From positions 17,671,425-17,735,424 of the forward strand of contig CM063251.1 of assembly GCA_032158295.1 (NCBI GenBank): a stretch of 64,000 bases of DNA, written 5' to 3'. A program made the translations under genes and the position numbers. Below the pieces are notes generated by a model. That model saw nothing but the letters and a program-made list of their open reading frames with translations, was not told where the DNA came from and did no database searches. Origin of the DNA: Pycnopodia helianthoides. Lineage: Eukaryota; Echinodermata; Asteroidea; Forcipulatida; Asteriidae. Shown here piece by piece: positions 11,801 through 24,458 of the stretch; position 1 is the first letter of the stretch, and the number at the start of each line of letters is the position of its first letter.

Positions 11801-14800
11801 ATTCTGTAATGTTCCTTTAAGTTATTTGCCCTTTTTCAGGTTTTGTAAATGTGTAAAACCAATACAGCTCTTGTAAGAACCACTTCCGATAGATAACACC
11901 AACATTGATGAGAGTATTACATTGTGCACCATTAACTGAAATCCGTACACATATTGTTTTCTCAAAAACTTGAGTCAATGATATTGTTATTTTTTTACAG
12001 ACTAAACTAATGCAATGTTGTTTTGGATCGAATGTACATGTACACTTCTGAAAAGCAATGATGAAACATGTTAACATACCTCTCCTTTTAGAAGTTTGTT
12101 AAGAATGCATGGTCAGATCATCTTTGACTGATGAGAGATTGAGATTTGAAGATGTTATCGGCACTTGAGCTTTAGTATTTTCTTCTATTGCTATCAATAC
12201 TTATTGCATGAAACCTTAATATTCCATGCCCTTTCTGCCCATGTATTTAACTCCAGATGAGGGATATGACTACAACCCTGCACAGGAACTTGAGACAGGT
12301 TAGACTTTAAAAAAAAAAAAAAAAAAAAATGCAGGACGCAAATTCCTGGCTACTAACCATTTAACCATGTGTTATCCTTTTTTTTTTTTTTCAAACTATT
12401 CTTTCCTTTTTAACGAAAGTACTTTAGTGTGATCACACATGGCAGCATATTACTGCAAACTTTAGAGATCACTTTGGACGTATTTTTAGTCTTTCTTTTC
12501 GTTCCCGGCTAGAATGCCTGTAAATATATGTAAATATATGTACATGTATTTACATAACTCAAGTTTTGCTAATTTGCTGAGTTGTTTGGTTTTAAACATT
12601 GTCAATATCTTACAGAAGTAATAATTGTACCAGAAATATTTATCTCCAAAAGAAATACTGACCGTGATAAACAGATGTTTCCTTGGCCGAGAGTCAACTC
12701 GGTTTTATCTACTGGATTAATCAAATTGGCACAATATTAGTCAGCAATGTGTGTCTACTTCAAGGACCTATTGAAAGTTAGTCATTAAAAAATCTAAGCA
12801 CCTTGTATTTGAGCATAAGCTTGCAACGACAAATTGTGTAGAGAAAGAGAAAAATCTTCTTTGAGTTCTACTTCTACCCTCCAATCTGAAGGGAAACCCC
12901 CAAAAAGTACACATTATTTTATTGTTTTCATTTAATAAGATCAGTTGAATATGAAACTGTACTCCGTAACCTCCCTTCCGTTTTTGTTCTTTCATTTTTC
13001 AGATATAATAAACTAATTCCTTTGGTTTTGTTTCAATAGATCTTGACTATGTGTGCACTGCACAATAATTATCACTTTTAAAGCCGAATAGAATTCCCAG
13101 TGTTTGCAAATTCTTTAGACTTTGCATTATTTTTGACCACCTGAGGGCGTGTGTTAAAAACAGTTACGTGATGCTGAAAAAGTAAAATTTACTTTTTTCT
13201 TTCTTATATTATTCATTGTTCTTATTACTGTAATTTAATTGGCCATTAATACAAGAAAATGACATACAGGCAATTAAAAAAAGATAAAACTGCACTTGGG
13301 ATCAAGGAGACCATTGAAAGCCCCCTCTTGCGGTCAAAAATAAGTTTAATTGCGGTGGTTGTTTCTTAATAATATTTTCCCCAAATAACTAAAAACGCAC
13401 AGATACAAAAAGGAAACTGTATCGCTTGCTGTTTTTAGATTACTTGATAATAAGTAAAAATTACACTTTTTATCATTTGTTGGTATGATTTTAAAAAGTC
13501 GTTCTTGCACAATGATTTTTCATCAGTCACAAGCAACAAATCTGTCCACGATCCGAGTTGATTATTTTTTTATGCACAAATTTTATGCTGCTGTGAATCA
13601 CTTGTACACAAGATGTTGTCATGTTGTGCTGCTTTGATTTGAGTATCAAGTGGTTGTTTAAGATGTTACTTTGTTGAGTTTCTCTGATTGTAACCCTGCT
13701 TTGCTGTTCTTTCAAGGCAATTTACAATTTGATGATTTCAAGAAAATGGTTGAACATTAAAGGTGGAATTCATGGCAATTAACCTAAGAAATCTTTCTGT
13801 CTGAAACTCTGTCATCTTTCAGACAATATCGCTTGACTGAGCTTTTTTTCTATTGCTTTGCAAGGCAAAGGGAAATCAATAATACTAATTTAATCAAAAT
13901 ATGAAATCTCCTTTACATTAACTGAGCGCTAATTTTGTGAAATATTTGTGTTTTTACATTGAAATGAGTTCTGCGCTGAAAACCAATGTTGTACTACTTT
14001 TTGGTTCGATATTATATTTTTACAGCAACTTAAACCTTCGATTCAATTCCTTCCCCCCTCCCCAAAAGTGTTAGCCATTTGAAGGTTTTTTTGTTTAACG
14101 TTTGCTGTTTTATACTTTCTGCTTGTATCAGCACTAGGCTCTGTATGGAGGGGTGCAGGTAGGTAACACTGTGCTAGTAGTGTCCAGTGATCGGCTGTAA
14201 CAATGTATAGTCAACATTTATTTGGTTTTTAGTTCTCACTATGAATTTCTAAGTTGTCACACCGCTCAAAATGAAGTCTCATCATTGTCTTCGGCCTTGA
14301 CAACAAAAGTTTTGATTTAGAAGAAAGTCAACAACTTTTAGAAAGAACGAACTAATGAAATTTAACCCTTCTACTGTCAGTGACTCTTGGCAACATTTTC
14401 CAGTGAGTTGACCAACCATTTGAAACCATTCGACTGCCAAGGTTGTGTACGGTGGCACAACTGTCCACAGAACTAACTGTGTACTGTGTACATGCATTCC
14501 CTCATGGTATCATATTTCAGGCTGGCATAGTTGATCTATCATTCAAAACCACTTGAATGTTATTGAATGGTCAGACAGCAAGAGAGTTAAGATTATCTCC
14601 TTATAGGTGGGGGTCATAGATTGGTTTTTTGTCAACGTAAATGCTGATTTTTATAGAAAGAATGATAGTGAAAGTCACATGTGAAAGTTTCAGCTGAATA
14701 CAGCTTTACTTGCCGAGAAAAACAGCAAAAAAACTGTCTTTGAATCTGTCCAAGTCTAGCGAAGTAACCGCATCTCTGCCCGAAACGGACTTCAACCCTT

Positions 14801-17800
14801 AGAAATCTGATAAATAATTCATGCGTGACTCGTTCAAGTGGTTTAAGTTGAGCAATTTTCCAAACCAAATTACTTCAAAGGGAATCCTTTCTCAAAATAC
14901 TATATACTATCAACACCTGCAATGCTTCTCATCGAGAAAGCTTCCATGGTCATTAACTTGTGGAGTATTTACCAATCTATGAGCCTACCTTTAATTGTGC
15001 TGACCAGACAACAAAAACAATTAATGTTACCTTTAGTGAGCTTTTTTGCGAGTCGTGTGATCAAATTAGAAATTCATGTTTGAACAATCTGTTGGCTTTG
15101 TTCTTTTTTCTTTTTACGGACTGAACATGCATGGCAGAGATTTTAGGTTCACTGAATGTTATTGTGTTGCTCTGTGATTTGTGCATGTCTGAGGTACACG
15201 TATGCATGACTTAAATATGTGGGATCTGGGAGTGGATTCAGAGCGGAAGTTCACTCGAGATAAACTCACATCATCAAACTCCAAGGGGTCTGCAATCCAA
15301 TTCTGGATTCATAATGTCAAAGGTCACAGATCACCGGGGTCATCCTGCGGATGAAGATCAACTAGTTCCGTTCAAGAAATATAAGAGTGTCAATCTATGA
15401 TTGTTTTAGATCACAAATGTCATCAAACTGTGATTGTTATCATAATGATATATCCTTCTGCATGGGTTGCACATTTCAGTATGGCTTTAAAGGGGCTGTG
15501 TCGTCATGATCAAAGCAGGCCTGTGGCTGTACATGAATTATGAAAAGCTCTTATCGCTCTCACTCAGTTACTGAACGCGCGTGTGCGCTCTCCGTGGATA
15601 CAGAGGGAGGGCGCATGCGCGCAGTAACTGGGTGAGAGATCATAATTCCAAGTACAGCCACGGGCGTGCTTTGATCATGACGACACAGCCCCTTTAAAAT
15701 ATCATTTCTGATCATATTATAAGTATTTCAATCGCCTCAGGCGTGAGGCTTTTAGTGACACATCATGATTTTACCCTCCTCTCTACACCAAGTTATTTGC
15801 TTTGTCAAGTTAACAGACACATACTTCCTGGATGGATCTGTTAGGCTGACGACACACCAAACCGTTGTTGAACTTTCAAGTTCACACAATATTCAATTTG
15901 TGTTTTAAACTACTGTAACATCTGTTTGTGTAATGAGGTCTGAACAGAGACATGGATGAATTGTGCCGTACTGCATTACAATGATATGAAACTTACAATG
16001 TTGCAAATCAATTTGCAAATAGTCAAATTACTGTCAAAACTAGAATCATTCCGGTAGACTCTTGGTGGGTGTTGGTTTAGGGCTGGGAGGAATTTAGTGT
16101 AACAAGGAAAAAGAATCAGAATTATTTAAAATGAAGTAATTTATCCTTTCATGCACCTTCATATCCTTTTCATGTATTTTAGTGATAAATTAATCATATC
16201 AGCACATTAATTGTTTTTATGCAAATCGGGACACAACAACAACAACAACAAAAGTGCCACAAAAAGTCCTCTTTCGCATTCTGAAAACTGTGTGGCCATG
16301 GGATCTTTATTTATTTATTTTTTACAACTATTTGTCTGCAGGGATTTAAACCGGTCGCTAGTGACCGGTTGGCAGTGATAGAGTTAATACAGCCATTTAC
16401 AAGATGAAAGGTTGAATGTTCTGAAAGTTTAGTTTTCTTAAAGTTGAAAGGTCAAGTAGTAAACACTAATGTAGTAAAGAGAGTTTCTTGGAATGATTCA
16501 AGTGTATGGCAACCAGTGATACTAATGAGTACAGTGAATTAAAACGTGATACCAGTGCTATTATTACACCGTTTATCAATCACAGATGATATTCAAAGAA
16601 TGTGGCATTTGTTGTCAGGCTGGAATGCCTTAACAAAGTGAGGATAGTTTTCCATTGTAAAGTTGAACAATGAATTCTAGGGTTGGTCGGGGAGGGTTTG
16701 GATAGAGGCAGGACTTTGTAGAAAAGTTGAAGACTAGGTTAATATTTCTTGACCAGGTAAAATTAATTGTTGCAATGTTCCTGTGATGGTTACGTTTATG
16801 TGTAAATTGGTTTGCATTCATCATAATGGGCCATTGTAGCTATTTTATGTTAATTCATTGATGTCGATGTGTGTAGACTCTCATGTTCAATGGCGTCTAT
16901 TATACATGTACTGTACATGTTGTATTCACGCTGGTCATAATGGTGCTCGGAGCTGATTGCACACATTGCATGCTAGCTTATTTGTTGAAATTATAGTTGT
17001 GTAGCAATGCATGACACTCCAAGTATGTGGAGGTTATAGGGTTCAGATACTGAGGAAAATCTACTCTGATTTTAATCGGTTGACTCAGGAAATGCCAGAT
17101 ATATTATTCAGAGTTTCTGGCCTTGTTTGTCATTGCCCCCCCCCCCAACATCTGGGCCGGCCGGTCTTAGTGCCCCCTTTTGGTGGCTCCTTTTTTTGTT
17201 CTGATCCAAAGGCCCTCATAAACTAACCCTTTGTCTAGGCCAAGTTCAGGAATACTGTTATCTTCTCAAGGAGCTGACTTCATTCTCAGTTTGTGGATGG
17301 AGAAGGTTTTTTCCAAAACCAAATGAGAAGTTTAGGGTTTACATTTAGTCGGGTACCAAAAAGTATTACAATAGATAATGATGATAAAAAGGGAAGAAGA
17401 AAACGCTGTCGTTGGTATACATTTTCAAATTTTCATCGGTGTACATCAGTGTAAAAAATATTAATTTAAAATTGAGTGCAAGAATTACATCATATTTTTT
17501 TGCCAAACTCAGTTTTGAGTGAGAGAACAAAGAAACTACATGTATATCTGAAACAGAGTTAGAATGGTAACAAACACCTTTAGAGGTAAGTGAGGTAACA
17601 ACTGGAGATGACTGTAGTATATCTGGTTCAAGTAATGTAATACCTAATTAATCCGAGTTCTGTAGGTTTAAAACAAAACTAAACAGAAAGTCATATTGAA
17701 TTTTTAAAACAACAAGACTGTTGCAATATTTTGGTTTGCGGTTCATTTTAGGATATTACAGTGTTGATTTGATGACACCATGCTATCTTTGAAATACATT

Positions 17801-20800
17801 ACGAGAAGAAGAAGTTCCGGTTAAATTCTTGACTTTCATTTTCACGTGTTGACATTTTATTCTGTGTCAGTGCGTTATTCATATTTAACATGTGGGAGTA
17901 ATTCAGATGTGTTTTTGTTCAACCATCAATCCATCAGTACTTTCTAATCATTTCCCTTATTGCCGGTTACTGACACTCACTTTATATAAGATGAGCCAGA
18001 AATGTTTCAGAGCAATTACTGACTCTGAAAGCGAAAGTTTGGAGAAGCCATTGACTGGACCTGAAATGATATTCACTGATCTCGAAATATGATTATGTAT
18101 AACTGATTTAGTTTGTACATGGTAGTTGAATGTTTAATTGAGTTGGACTTCAAAGGGAAAGGTAATCACTCAAAATAATGGCAATCAAAACTTACTTGGT
18201 TAGAAGTACAGCAACTTTCGATAGTATAAAGCATTTTGAGCAATATTTCAATTCAAAATAACGTAGATATGGAAAAAGATGTCAGTATTTGTCCCCCAAA
18301 TTTTGAATCTGAGAAACGTTTTTGTCAGAAACGTTTCTCAAATCGTGTATTCCTATGAGGGATTGTTCTTCATGCGTGGACATAACCGCTCCAGATTTTG
18401 GGCGATATCTCAAAAACGCTACCACCTTTTGAAATGAAATTTTCACAGGTTAGTTTTATTGTATATGCCTACATTTGTATAGGATTAAAACAATCGAATG
18501 GTTCAAAAATACCAAAGGTATACTTTGCCTTTAATATCGTCATTATTTTCGTGAAGAGCCGCATATGTCAAAAGGCGTGATTGAGATTTACATTTTTACA
18601 CTGTGCTTAGCTTAAAACTAATCTGCAATTCTAAGACCACGGTTGGCAGTGTAAGACCTCTCATATGATTCTGTACAAGTTTAACCTCTCCATTGACTAA
18701 CTAATGTATTTTTAAATGTTTGCTAATTGCCATTAGTACTTAGTCAAAGATATGTGTCTCATTTGAAGCGACAGAAGTAAAATGACCTACTTATACATCC
18801 ATCTGAATATGTGTTTTTACATTGGAAAGGGACGCCATGTCAGGTGATCATGCGCACAATTACATTAAAGGTCCTTCATGAAACCTGTAAAACACTTTGA
18901 CTTCCATCTATGCTCTTCTGTTGCAATGTATTACATGCATCTTTGGGGGCTTGTGGCTCTTCATGAAAACACAAAAATGCAATTATTGAAATATGGACCC
19001 CTCCTGTATTAAGCAATAATTTGTGATTGTATTTTAAGATACATGTCTCTTTGTGAAAACAGTGACGATGTATGAAGGTAACATCTGCACTTTGTTCAAG
19101 AGATACCACCAAGGTTTAGGGGGGAACTGTGGCTTTAAAACATTTTTTTTTACACTTGATCAAAAAAGAGTGTTTTGAAAAATTTATTTTCAAGTCTTGG
19201 TTTTGGTTTTGCTTTTTTTTTTTTTTTTTTTTGCACATAACCTGTGAAAATTCATTACAAGTGATAACCTTTTTTAAAGGAAACAACGTAAGTAGGTAGG
19301 ACTCTAGGGAAATTTGTGTTAGTTACAATTTTTATGTTTTCTTGCTGCATAAATATTGCCAAATATTCTTAATATCTAAAGGCTTTTACTTATAACTATT
19401 TTGCATTCTGTTTATTTTTGTTTTATTTTTATTTAATTTATTATCATCATTATTATTTTATTTTGTTTTTTTGTCTTTTCAATTATTGTTTCTAGTAATT
19501 TACTTTTAATCTTTTAAAGAAATGCAAAATGCCCTGTTTTTCAAATTTGTCACTTTGGCTTTTGCCACCCTAGAGATTTGCAAAACACGACAGAGATATT
19601 TCCAAACTACTTGATGTTTTTTTTACTGACTCCACAAAAACAAAAGTAACGAATTCTCCCGGTTGTTTTGATAACTGATGACATTTTGGAAATTATCTCA
19701 GAGCATCCTGCCTTGGAGTAGAGGAAAGCAACTTTGTAAGAGTAGATCGAGGAGGATGAAAATAAACTAGATGTTGTTGAACCCCTGACTGCCATAGTGA
19801 GTAATTGGGGGAATGCAGAGAATGATCGCATATCAATTGGATAAATAGCTGCCCCTAAATATGGCAACCTATAACGACATCCCAGGGTGCAATTGTTTAA
19901 CCCTGAAGCCTAATGAATATTCATTATTATTAAGTGATATGATTAGTATCTGATAACTTGCATTCTATTTATTTTTTCAGGGATGGTTAATCTTACATCT
20001 GGGTGATATTTGGAACATTCTTGAAAATTCTTTGCCACATTATTATTCATATTTACAAATAAGCGTGATAGAATGAGTCGATTGATAACTTCTACCCTAA
20101 ACATTTTTCATTCTTACATGGTGTCATTTTTGAATGTGTTGCCTAGACAACAAATGATTGTACTTTTTCAGTGACTTCATTTTTGAAATGATAATTTTGT
20201 TTTACTCTATAGTAAGAGATCTATTGTTTAATTAACTCGTTATTCAAGGCATCACATATATTCGTCAGAAATTTTTTAATCTTCCATATTTGATGACATC
20301 TTTAATTTTAATAAGCAATTAGGCTAATTGTTATTCATATTAGGTGACATCCCAAATATTCCCGTTGCTGAGGATTTTTAATTCATTAAATATCCATTCT
20401 TTTTATTTGATGACATCATTGTACTTTGAATATGCAATTAGGCTAATTATTATCCATTATTCATATGAGGTGACTGTAGAACATGCAACCTGTGACATCA
20501 CATGTTTACATAAGAGCCACAGAGCCTGGACTACCTGCAGGCAGGATCTGTACACAGGTCAATGGAGGGAAAACATTGAATCTTATATTTCATGGAGATT
20601 GCACTGTTTGAATTTTGTCAACTTTGGATAAAATTAAAGGGGGACATCTCAAAACTTGTTCAGCTGTTATTTTTATCACACTCAAATTTAAAATTTCCCA
20701 TATGACCAGTGCAGTATCTCCCCTGCCAGGAAATGACCTGGAATTACAAGGTCACTCTTTTGGTCACATGGTCTAAAATTATGCTTTGGCAACCAAGAAG

Positions 20801-23384
20801 AATTTAAGTCTTTCTCAGAATTAGTACCAACAAAATAAATAAACAAAAAAAGTATGCTTTACATTTATTTCAATGCTGCCATAAATTACAAGAATAGTAC
20901 AACAAGTTACATAATTAAACTGATAGTAGATTGGCAGCATGTTGCGCCACAGCACCTTGTAAACCATTACATGGTGCTATGTAAAGGAATAGGTCTATTA
21001 CTTCAAAACATAGCTCCACAATACCTTGCAGGAAAATACTGAATGTTGACAGTGACAGATATATGCGCTATATAAGAAGTCATTATATAGTTTATGAACT
21101 TGATGCAAGTGATTATCGACAAACTAAACTCAGAATGACTGAACTCAAAGTGGTATCTAGTAATGATCTTCCTTATTTCTTTGATGAATAATTTATGCAT
21201 CAAAATCTTGTATTTGGTTGAAAATGCTGAAGTCAGTACTGGTTGAGGCCATGTCTGAAGTGACAGCTTTGGCTACGGCTATGGCTAGGTTGCTGAAAAG
21301 GCTCATTGTTCAGTGTTGCCATGGTAGCCATAAGCCACATCCATAGCCAAAAGTGATCAACTCAGACACAACCTAAGTCAGGTACACATGATGATTTGCA
21401 GAGCTCATTATTTTATGAAGAAGAGAGAGAAGAATTTATAAACTAATTTTGTTTATTACCAGGGAAAGTGAGGAGATGATCTTTTGCGACCAAATTCAAG
21501 AACATAAGTGCAACTTTTGTCAACATTTCTGTGTGAATTAAGTTGAAAACATATATCTATGTACACTCGTCTTGATGTTTGTATTTTTATGGTTCTGTTT
21601 TTAAGAGCAAACATTAGCAAATGTAAGTACAGTATTAACATAGAACGAAAAGACTTCAAACTTTTGGGGCTCTTTCTTTGTTCAAAACAATGAGTGTACA
21701 TGTAAGAGATTGCAGTTTCTGAAGTTTATTGTGATCCTTAGGTTTGACCAATTAATGGAGTTGTTAATTTGTGGTGTTTGTCTCTTGATTAACTTTATAG
21801 TCTTAGCTTTGTATCGTTAGTAGTGTTTACTTGAATGGACTTATCACAATTGAATCAACTAGTGTGATTTGTGCTACAGCGTTGATATCTATATTTAATA
21901 TATTTTATTATAATGTGATTACTGATCAACTATAGCTTAGCACTCCAAGCTAATACTACAGGTATCTCTAAAATGGGTAACACTTTCCTGTTTTTAGTCC
22001 ACCACCCCCCCTGATAATTTAATATTTGACAGCTCAAGTCATCTTAACGCCAATCTTGAGTTGCTGTTCCGTTTTGCAACTCATGTAGGATATTCAAGTA
22101 AAGTGATAAAGTGGATGTTCTTGTTTGTTATGACAGGTGGTTATGCACAGCCTCCCCCTGGTCAGGCACCACCACCTCAGGATTACATGCCTCCACCAGC
22201 CGCCCAGCCACCTGCCCAGGCACCACAGGCACCAAAATCTGGTGTAAGTACATTTATATGGCTGTAGTAATAAGTGGAATTTGGCTTAAACATATATTTA
22301 CAATAAAAGATTATAAAATCTCTTTCTAAAATAGTATTAAGAATAATACCTTTTTATTTTTACAATCAAAACACGGTTTCCTGTTAAAAAGGGACAGTGT
22401 CCAATTGTAAGTAATAAACCGTAAGGGAAACTGAGTGGCTAATTTTTAAATAATTTTTGGTTGAACAAAGAAATTGACAAAATAGGGAGATCGCCAACAT
22501 TAGGGCTAGATGGCTCAGTTAGTAGAGCTCCGGAACGTTAATCTGGAGGTAGCAGGTTCAAGTCCCGCTCTGGTAAATTTTTCTTTGTCAAACCCAAAAT
22601 TTTACAAAAATAACATGTGCCACTCCATGTCAGAAACATCACCCACTTCCTGCAAAGGCTCAAAGCTGGTTTTATTTGCTCATCAAAAAGATGAGAATTA
22701 GAACTTTCAAATAATCTAATCATGGTCATCATGTAATAAGTAAGGGTTAAGATATCACAAGACACATAACATCATGGCTGATGTTTCGTTTGTCTTTACT
22801 TTTATTGCCATTTTACTGTATCTGAGAAGTGTTTGATTTGGGCGTGGGGCGTTGCCTATTTTCTTTTCAAAAACAGTAGACGACCTGTCACATTATCATA
22901 ATTTGGCTGGTAACCTGTTTTTTTGGGTAAGGAACATTTTTCTATGCTTAGCAATTTGGACCCTATTCTTATAGGCCAATTGCCATCACTGCTTGCTACA
23001 GAATTCTGAGCTTACAGCTTTAACACCCCAAAATTGTGCAGTTTAAAAAGTGGCATTCCTATTTAAACTTTCATATAACTTGTGATCCTTTTAAGAGAAA
23101 TACTGAAACTTTTTAGATCACAAGGTTCAAGTGATTGGATCGATGCTACATAATCGTGTTTATTTGTTTGTTTTGATTAATGTTGCCTTTTTGCTTGGGT
23201 TTTGCAGGGGCTGAAGTATGTAGCAGTGTATGATTACGCAGCGGCTGACGAAGATGAGGTGTCCTTTAGAGAGGGTGATGTCATCATTGACGCAACCGTT
23301 ATTGACGATGGCTGGATGGAAGGAAGGGTCGAGTCCACTGGAGCCCACGGCATGCTGCCTTCCAATTATGTTGAACCCATGTAG
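2769..23384 (+). CDS. LASP1: LASP-type LIM, nebulin-repeat and SH3 protein gene, 5' end outside window
   Basis: Six coding exons join in frame: 2769-2863, 4192-4276, 5765-5948, 12257-12298, 22137-22243 and 23208-23384 (stop TAG). The order matches vertebrate LASP1: second half of a LIM domain (WHKGCF...CETC...[15 protein letters not shown]), two nebulin-like repeats each with a VADTP motif, a Pro/Gln-rich linker, and a C-terminal SH3 domain (AVYDY, DDGWMEG, PSNYVE). LASP proteins bind F-actin through the nebulin repeats and recruit zyxin, VASP and similar partners through LIM and SH3 at focal adhesions and leading edges. The initiator exon with the first zinc-binding Cys pair must lie left of position 1. 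Introns of 9.8 kb and 6.3 kb are packed with repeats. NEBL/LIM-nebulette is the main alternative; an invertebrate single-copy LASP ancestor is most likely. Confidence 0.93.
3001..3251 (+). mobile_element. tRNA-derived SINE type 2 with (AAAT)n tail
   Basis: A-box-like TTGGCTCAGTGG and B-box GGTTCGAACCC, then a body with CTACGTACATCTAAAACTGA, ending in AAATAAATAAATAAATAAA. A diverged copy lies at 23535-23760. Confidence 0.75.
3677..3991 (-). mobile_element. MITE family G, copy 2, inverted relative to copy 1
   Basis: Ends CAGGGTTCTGCCCA and TGGGCAGAACCCTG, flanked by AACCTG at 3671-3676 and 3992-3997. Confidence 0.85.
4192..4276 (+). CDS. LASP1: LASP exon: end of LIM, start of nebulin repeat 1
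   Basis: Acceptor TTGTTTCAG and donor GTAAGT. It encodes [18 protein letters not shown] and ends QSD. The HYP motif closes the LIM domain and VADTPE opens the nebulin-like repeat, as in LASP1. Confidence 0.93.
4504..4892 (+). mobile_element. TTAA-flanked MITE family C, copy 1
   Basis: TTAA then AGACACTGGACACTATTGGT and, at the other end, ACCAATAGTGTCCACT followed by AGTGCCTTTAA. The 3' end holds a small insertion. It matches 45721-46102 along its length. Confidence 0.85.
5765..5948 (+). CDS. LASP1: LASP exon: nebulin repeats
   Basis: Acceptor TTGAGCAG and donor GTAAGC. It encodes [10 protein letters not shown], then [17 protein letters not shown] and [10 protein letters not shown], the spacing of two adjacent nebulin repeats, and ends in a Gly-rich stretch. 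The exon ends in phase 1. Confidence 0.92.
6012..6167 (+). mobile_element. MITE family H, copy 2
   Basis: Ends CAGGCCTGGAATTACACGG and GAAATTCCAGGCCTG. The interior shares TTGGAAGTGCC-type and GAAAATGG motifs with the other copies. Target duplication not recognisable. Confidence 0.75.
8690..9030 (+). repeat. Degenerate repeat with GGATTTAGAAGGATTTGGGC motif
   Basis: About seven copies at irregular 30-60 bp spacing, from near 8729 to 9029. The last two read GGATATAGAAGGATTTGGG. Confidence 0.65.
9415..9641. mobile_element. Palindromic MITE with 24-bp perfect terminal repeats
   Basis: AATAGACCCTTCCCATGAAA plus TATG at the left end is repeated exactly in inverse at the right end. Pairing continues less perfectly to a GGTTGGCAAA arm about 70 bp in. 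No coding sequence. Confidence 0.8.
10931..10969 (+). repeat. (TTCCAG)n microsatellite
   Basis: About six hexamer copies. Confidence 0.9.
11427..11820 (-). mobile_element. TTAA-flanked MITE family B, copy 1
   Basis: Terminal repeats AGGAACATTACAGAATTGGT and inverse, bounded by TTAA on both sides. Inverse orientation to copies 39511-39902 and 56279-56670. Confidence 0.88.
12257..12298 (+). CDS. LASP1: LASP exon: short linker
   Basis: A 42-bp exon encoding [15 protein letters not shown]. The acceptor is AACTCCAG; the donor GTTAGA is weak. Phase 1 in and phase 1 out fit both neighbours exactly, so it can be skipped without a frame change. It is the least certain exon and may be alternatively spliced. 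Confidence 0.72.
14362..14590 (+). mobile_element. piggyBac-like MITE family A, copy 1
   Basis: TTAA then CCCTTCTACTGTCAG; right end CAGACAGCAAGAGAG then TTAA. CCY termini with a TTAA target fit the piggyBac superfamily. Confidence 0.8.
14601..14994 (-). mobile_element. TTAA-type MITE family E, copy 1
   Basis: Ends GGGTCATAGATTGGT and ACCAATCTATGAGCCTACCT then TTAA. The left target is TTAT. It is about 10 bp from the piggyBac-like copy. Confidence 0.75.
15487..15697. mobile_element. TTAA-flanked foldback MITE family F, copy 1
   Basis: AGGGGCTGTGTCGTCATGAT and its inverse form long arms; the whole 211 bp is nearly palindromic, with a GC-rich centre. Confidence 0.85.
21249..21378. mobile_element. 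Palindromic MITE family J, copy 1
   Basis: Arms with GGCTACGGCTATGGCTA and its inverse motifs. Related copies lie at 33555-33705, 45460-45598 and 47672-47778. Confidence 0.65.
22137..22243 (+). CDS. LASP1: LASP exon: Pro/Gln-rich linker
   Basis: Acceptor TTATGACAG and donor GTAAGT. It encodes [19 protein letters not shown] and ends QAPKSG. It corresponds to the flexible linker that precedes the SH3 domain in LASP proteins. Confidence 0.88.
22475..22600 (+). mobile_element. tRNA-derived SINE type 3, copy 1
   Basis: Leader ACAAAATAGGGAGATCGCCA, then GGCTCAGTTAGTAGAGC (A box) and GGTTCAAGTCC (B box). The same leader and layout occur at 59948-60080. The anticodon stem is recognisable but its loop is too long for a functional tRNA. 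Confidence 0.7.
23208..23384 (+). CDS. LASP1: LASP terminal exon: SH3 domain and stop
   Basis: Acceptor GGGTTTTGCAG. It encodes [20 protein letters not shown] through DDGWMEG and PSNYVEPM, then TAG. The ALYDY-like motif, the Trp of the peptide groove and the final Pro-Asn-Tyr motif are all intact. The 3' UTR begins at 23385; its end was not determined. Confidence 0.95.
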   Translation, partial: GLKYVAVYDYAAADEDEVSFREGDVIIDATVIDDGWMEGRVESTGAHGMLPSNYVEPM

Positions 23385-23534
23385 ACGCCGGCATTAAAAA
23401 CAGTGACAACCGCCTCCCTTTGTTAATTTAGGTGGCCATTATATACCATGTACAAACACAGAATATATACTACTAGTGGGAAATGATGCCAACCAATTGA
23501 TTCCAATTGATTGTTTTTTGTGTGTTTTTTTGGA

Positions 23535-23760
23535 CCTTAGTTGGGATCAGGTTACCATGGTTGTACTATCCCTGCCTAGAGCCTCTGTAGTTCCAGGTTC
23601 ACATCCCACATTGGACCAGTGTCAACCTGTGGAGTAGATTTTCAGTCCTTATGCAATAGCACAACTTTCACCCATCTTGGGTTTCCTTTTTTTCCTTCCA
23701 CATCTAAAACTGATATTTACTTCATCTCCATCAGAACGATGCTTTGAAGGAGAGCTAGTC
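23535..23760 (+). mobile_element. tRNA-derived SINE type 2, diverged copy
   Basis: Shares TTGGGATCAGGTT, CATTGGACCAGTG-type and CACATCTAAAACTGA segments with 3001-3251. It lies in the presumed LASP 3' UTR. Confidence 0.6.
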
Positions 23761-24458
23761 AGATTGTATGACATGTCTGTAGAGACCAAGCGCAACAATC
23801 TATCTCTCCGTTTTTTCTTACATGGTAATTTTGTATGAAGGATTTGGTAGTTACGTAGAAGATGAAAACTGGCGTGGAAATGTTGACATTCTGTACTGAA
23901 AACATACTTGACATTAGCGCATTGTTTCCATAGCAACTCTTAGTGCCTAAACAAGCACACAAAGTGACTTCCGGGGCCTTTCTTTCAATATTTTTAAACC
24001 GTTTCAGTTGTTTTTTCAATCCCGTTTGCGGTGACCTCCTATCTGATATGATACTCCCCTCTAAAATTAATCAACTTGTCCAAGATTTTATCCCTCATCA
24101 TTTTATTTCACACTAACAACATTGGTGCTTTATTTCTACATTAGTCAAAAGTAGACTCTCTCTAGGCTGGTATTTCCTGTTTATGAAAGCTAAGTTGCAC
24201 GCTTGGAAAGTTATCTCCAAAATAATGTGGAATGTTTAGGTTTTTTTTGTTTTGTTTTTCGATTCAGAACTTTCTTTTTTACAACCCAAATTGGAATGTT
24301 TAGCTGGCGAGTATTCATGAGACAGGGCGAGGTGGCCTTTCCAAATTATTATTGTAATTTTTTTATACAGTGATTTATACAGACCCCTGTGAATTGTGTC
24401 ATAATCACCAGACTATTTTCTACTTCAGTCGCATGATAATGGTTCACATTGATTTGTG

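Larger units (their letters stand above)
5949..12256. other. LASP intron, 6.3 kb
   Basis: It holds MITE H copy 2, a degraded TTAA-type element near 7080-7400, a poly(C) run near 8089, a degenerate repeat at 8690-9030, a palindromic element at 9415-9641, a (TTCCAG)n run and MITE B copy 1. No further exon is recognised. Confidence 0.6.
12299..22136. other. LASP intron, 9.8 kb
   Basis: It holds poly(A) and poly(T) runs, a piggyBac-like MITE (14362-14590), TTAA-type elements (14601-14994 and a degraded one near 18150-18600), a foldback MITE (15487-15697) and a palindromic family J element (21249-21378). No further exon is recognised. Confidence 0.55.

Noticed and set aside
22509..22581. A tRNA gene
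   Set aside because: The cloverleaf is partial, the anticodon loop is too long and the same leader occurs at 59948, so it is a SINE.
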